Assembly (NCBI GenBank): GCA_948146395.1
Contig: OX411543.1
Coordinates: 51,254,017 to 51,318,016 of the forward strand
DNA: 64,000 nucleotides
Source: Fragum whitleyi
Taxonomy: Eukaryota; Mollusca; Bivalvia; Cardiida; Cardiidae
Direction of reading: 5' to 3'
The notes beneath the pieces were generated by a model, which did not search any database, was not told the origin of the DNA, and saw only the letters and a list, made by a program, of their open reading frames with translations. A program made the position numbers and the translations under genes. Position 1 is the stretch's first letter. Every line of letters begins with the position of its first letter. Positions 60,201 through 63,200 of the stretch are shown piece by piece.

Positions 60201-63200
60201 ACATTGATAATCCCCTTTACAAGAAATCTTTAAACTGAAATTAAACTAAAAATGAAACTTGTTTTCCTCTTGTCTGATAAACCCTTTATTTACATAGAAA
60301 TTTTATTAATCTTGTCTTTCCAAGCAATAAGGCAAACATCTTTGCCATATGACATTTACAAAACACTTTAGAATGCTTTCAGATCAAATTTGGTCCTATG
60401 TTGTTTTGAATCCTCACTAATAATAGAAATGAAGACGGAATTCTTGAAAAACATTTTAATTTTCTACCAGTAGCGTTAGTTGATTTTTGTCTCCTATTTT
60501 TAAACCCAATGATCAAGATTGAAATTCTGCAATAGATGTAGCCTTTGTGATGTCATAATTTATAAAGCATTGTAGATCATATCATAATTGACCCTGCAAT
60601 GCCTACAATTTTTCAATTTTGACAGAATTTCAGTATGTATGAAGACTTCTAAAAAGAGAGAACCTAAAGAGGAAACTAAAGGTAAGATATTCTAAAAACC
60701 TTTTCGGTGAATTATTGAGAAATAGTGGTAAATTATGATATGTACCATATTCAATGTTAAATTTGCATGGTGCAAGCTTCCCCACACATGAAAACAAAGC
60801 ATTTGTTGTTTGCATAATGAATGAAAAATTGTTCATACACAGAAACAAACAATTATGTTGTTAGAATCATTTTCCAATGCTATATAATCTTCTAGTTACA
60901 AAATTTGTAAAATGTATTTGTTACTTGTATACTTATTATGGATCTAAAGATGAATAAATTTACCCTACCAATGTTTAATGTAGAGATAAAGAAGATTTTT
61001 CATCACTTTATTTATATTTTCACAGTCGCTTTGCCTCTTATAAAAATGTATCGATTTTGTTCATGCAATGATAGATCAATTGAGTTTACACAAAAACAAT
61101 TGATTATTCATATGTTATCTAGTTTTCTTGATCCAATTACAGAAAATGATGTTTTACAGCAGTATCAGAGCTATCTAGCTGGTTTGGATGTTGTTGTAGA
61201 AATTAAATGCAGATTAAAACTGGTAAGTTTATACTACAGTAACAAAATCTTAATGGGCAATCTGATTTGATATTTTATATGTTCAACCTTGTAAACATGA
61301 CCAAGTTTTTAGCTTATATGAGCACCACGTGCTCAGCGGAGCTATAGTGAGCAATGGATATCCAGCGTCTGTCTGTCCATCTGTCTGTGAACTCAACTTG
61401 GAAATCATCCCTTCGAAAACTACACATCAGATTTCAATGAAACTTTTATAGGCCTAACTAAGATTTTGAAATTTTTATGACTCAGAAGACCACTAATATA
61501 GACTATACAGGATAAGGGCAATATCTAGACCATTACAAAAGATGAATGTCCTCCGTCCGCTCCCATTTTCTATGATTTGAGCAATGGTGAATAATCAAAA
61601 CTTCATTGTTGTTTGATGTAATTATCAGTCATCTACAAAAATCTTGGAAAGAGGATTTAATTCTATTATGCACTTGCGTAATGGTAGTTATGCCCTTTTA
61701 ATGTACTGGAATGATCCTTAGATAAGGTACTTTCAAAAGCAAAGAATCCAAATCCTTGCAAAACAATGCTTTCTATGACAACAGAGTAAAAACACATCCC
61801 TTAATTATCTTCTTTTCCCAAACCTCAAGGCTAGAGCTTTCATATTTTGTATGACACATCACCAAATTCTTTTTTGTCTTTTTGTTTCAGATAGAACAGT
61901 CAAAATTGTCCACACTCCATGCTCTCTGTATCAAGATAAGTCCAACTCAAGCTTGTGGCCCCATTCAAGGTAGGCACTCAGTAATCCATGTTTATAGAAT
62001 TATAATCCAAATTGAGATGAAAGTCAGGTCAATAAAATATCACGTATTTTGAAGATAATGCAACTACTTTAAAACATCATTATATTAAATACAGTCAACC
62101 TTGCTTGAGCCACAATTTCTAATAAGTGACCATTATAATCAAAAGACTGTTTTCAAAATCCCCATCTTTAAATCAAAATATCTTCAAAAGTAAATATTGA
62201 TGGTCTGAAAATTATTGTAATTCAATACTATGGTTTTGGGTTACACATTTTACTGTAGTTACTACTATTGATGTTATTGCATTGCTGGAACTAAACCTTC
62301 AAACTTAACATTTTATGCTCATGTTTTGTATGAATATACAGAACATGGATGCACATCATAAGATAAAAAGGACAATGTCATGGTCATATGTCAAGATTAA
62401 ACTTGAGCAATAATTGCTGATTCAAAAGCATCGCCGTTTTAAAAACACATCTTATAATACCCCCTACACTATTTTTAGGGGGTATATAGGAGTCAGTTTG
62501 TCGGTCGGTTGGTCTGTCCGATTGTGTGTCCATCTCCATGGCTCAACGCAAAACAGTTGTAACTCCCTTTATGTTTAAAGGGAGTTACAACTGTTTTGCA
62601 CTGAGCCATTGATATGTAGCTTTTTCTTGTACACTCAATTTCTCATCAACTAACAGACAGATTTCATGCAAACTTTACAGATGCAATCATATCCAGAAGA
62701 GATGTGCAAGTGATCATTTTGGTAACGATTCATTGACTTTTGACAGAGCTATTGATCTTTAATTGAACATGGATTTTTATTTTGACAAGCACTTGTAGGG
62801 GGCCATGAGTCTACTTTGCGACAGACAAGTTTCTGTTTAACTGAAAGGTTGATAAGAAAGATAAAAAAAAATTCATGTATACTTTGAGATTGGAATTTGG
62901 GTCGCAACATTTACTGTAAAAGCTCTAATAGAACCTCTGGTTTCTATTTGTATAATTGCATTTCCATTAGAAAGGGATGTTCTTTTATAAGAGGGTTTGC
63001 GTCATATCTATGGCTCAGCGATAAACAGTTGTAACTGCCTATGAACACATGAGCAGTTACAACTGTTTTTTGCTGAGCCATCAATATTTGTTAATATGGC
63101 GAAAAAATGGCCAATGATAAACATAATCCGTTAATTTGATTAAGGAAAGGGATGCTAATTTGAGTAAAGGAAAAGCTGCATAGAATCTCTGTTGAATTTT

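Noticed and set aside
60938..61025. Start of a separate gene with ATG at 60938
   Set aside because: A good acceptor at 61025 and matching phase with exons 18 and 20 make the upstream part intron.
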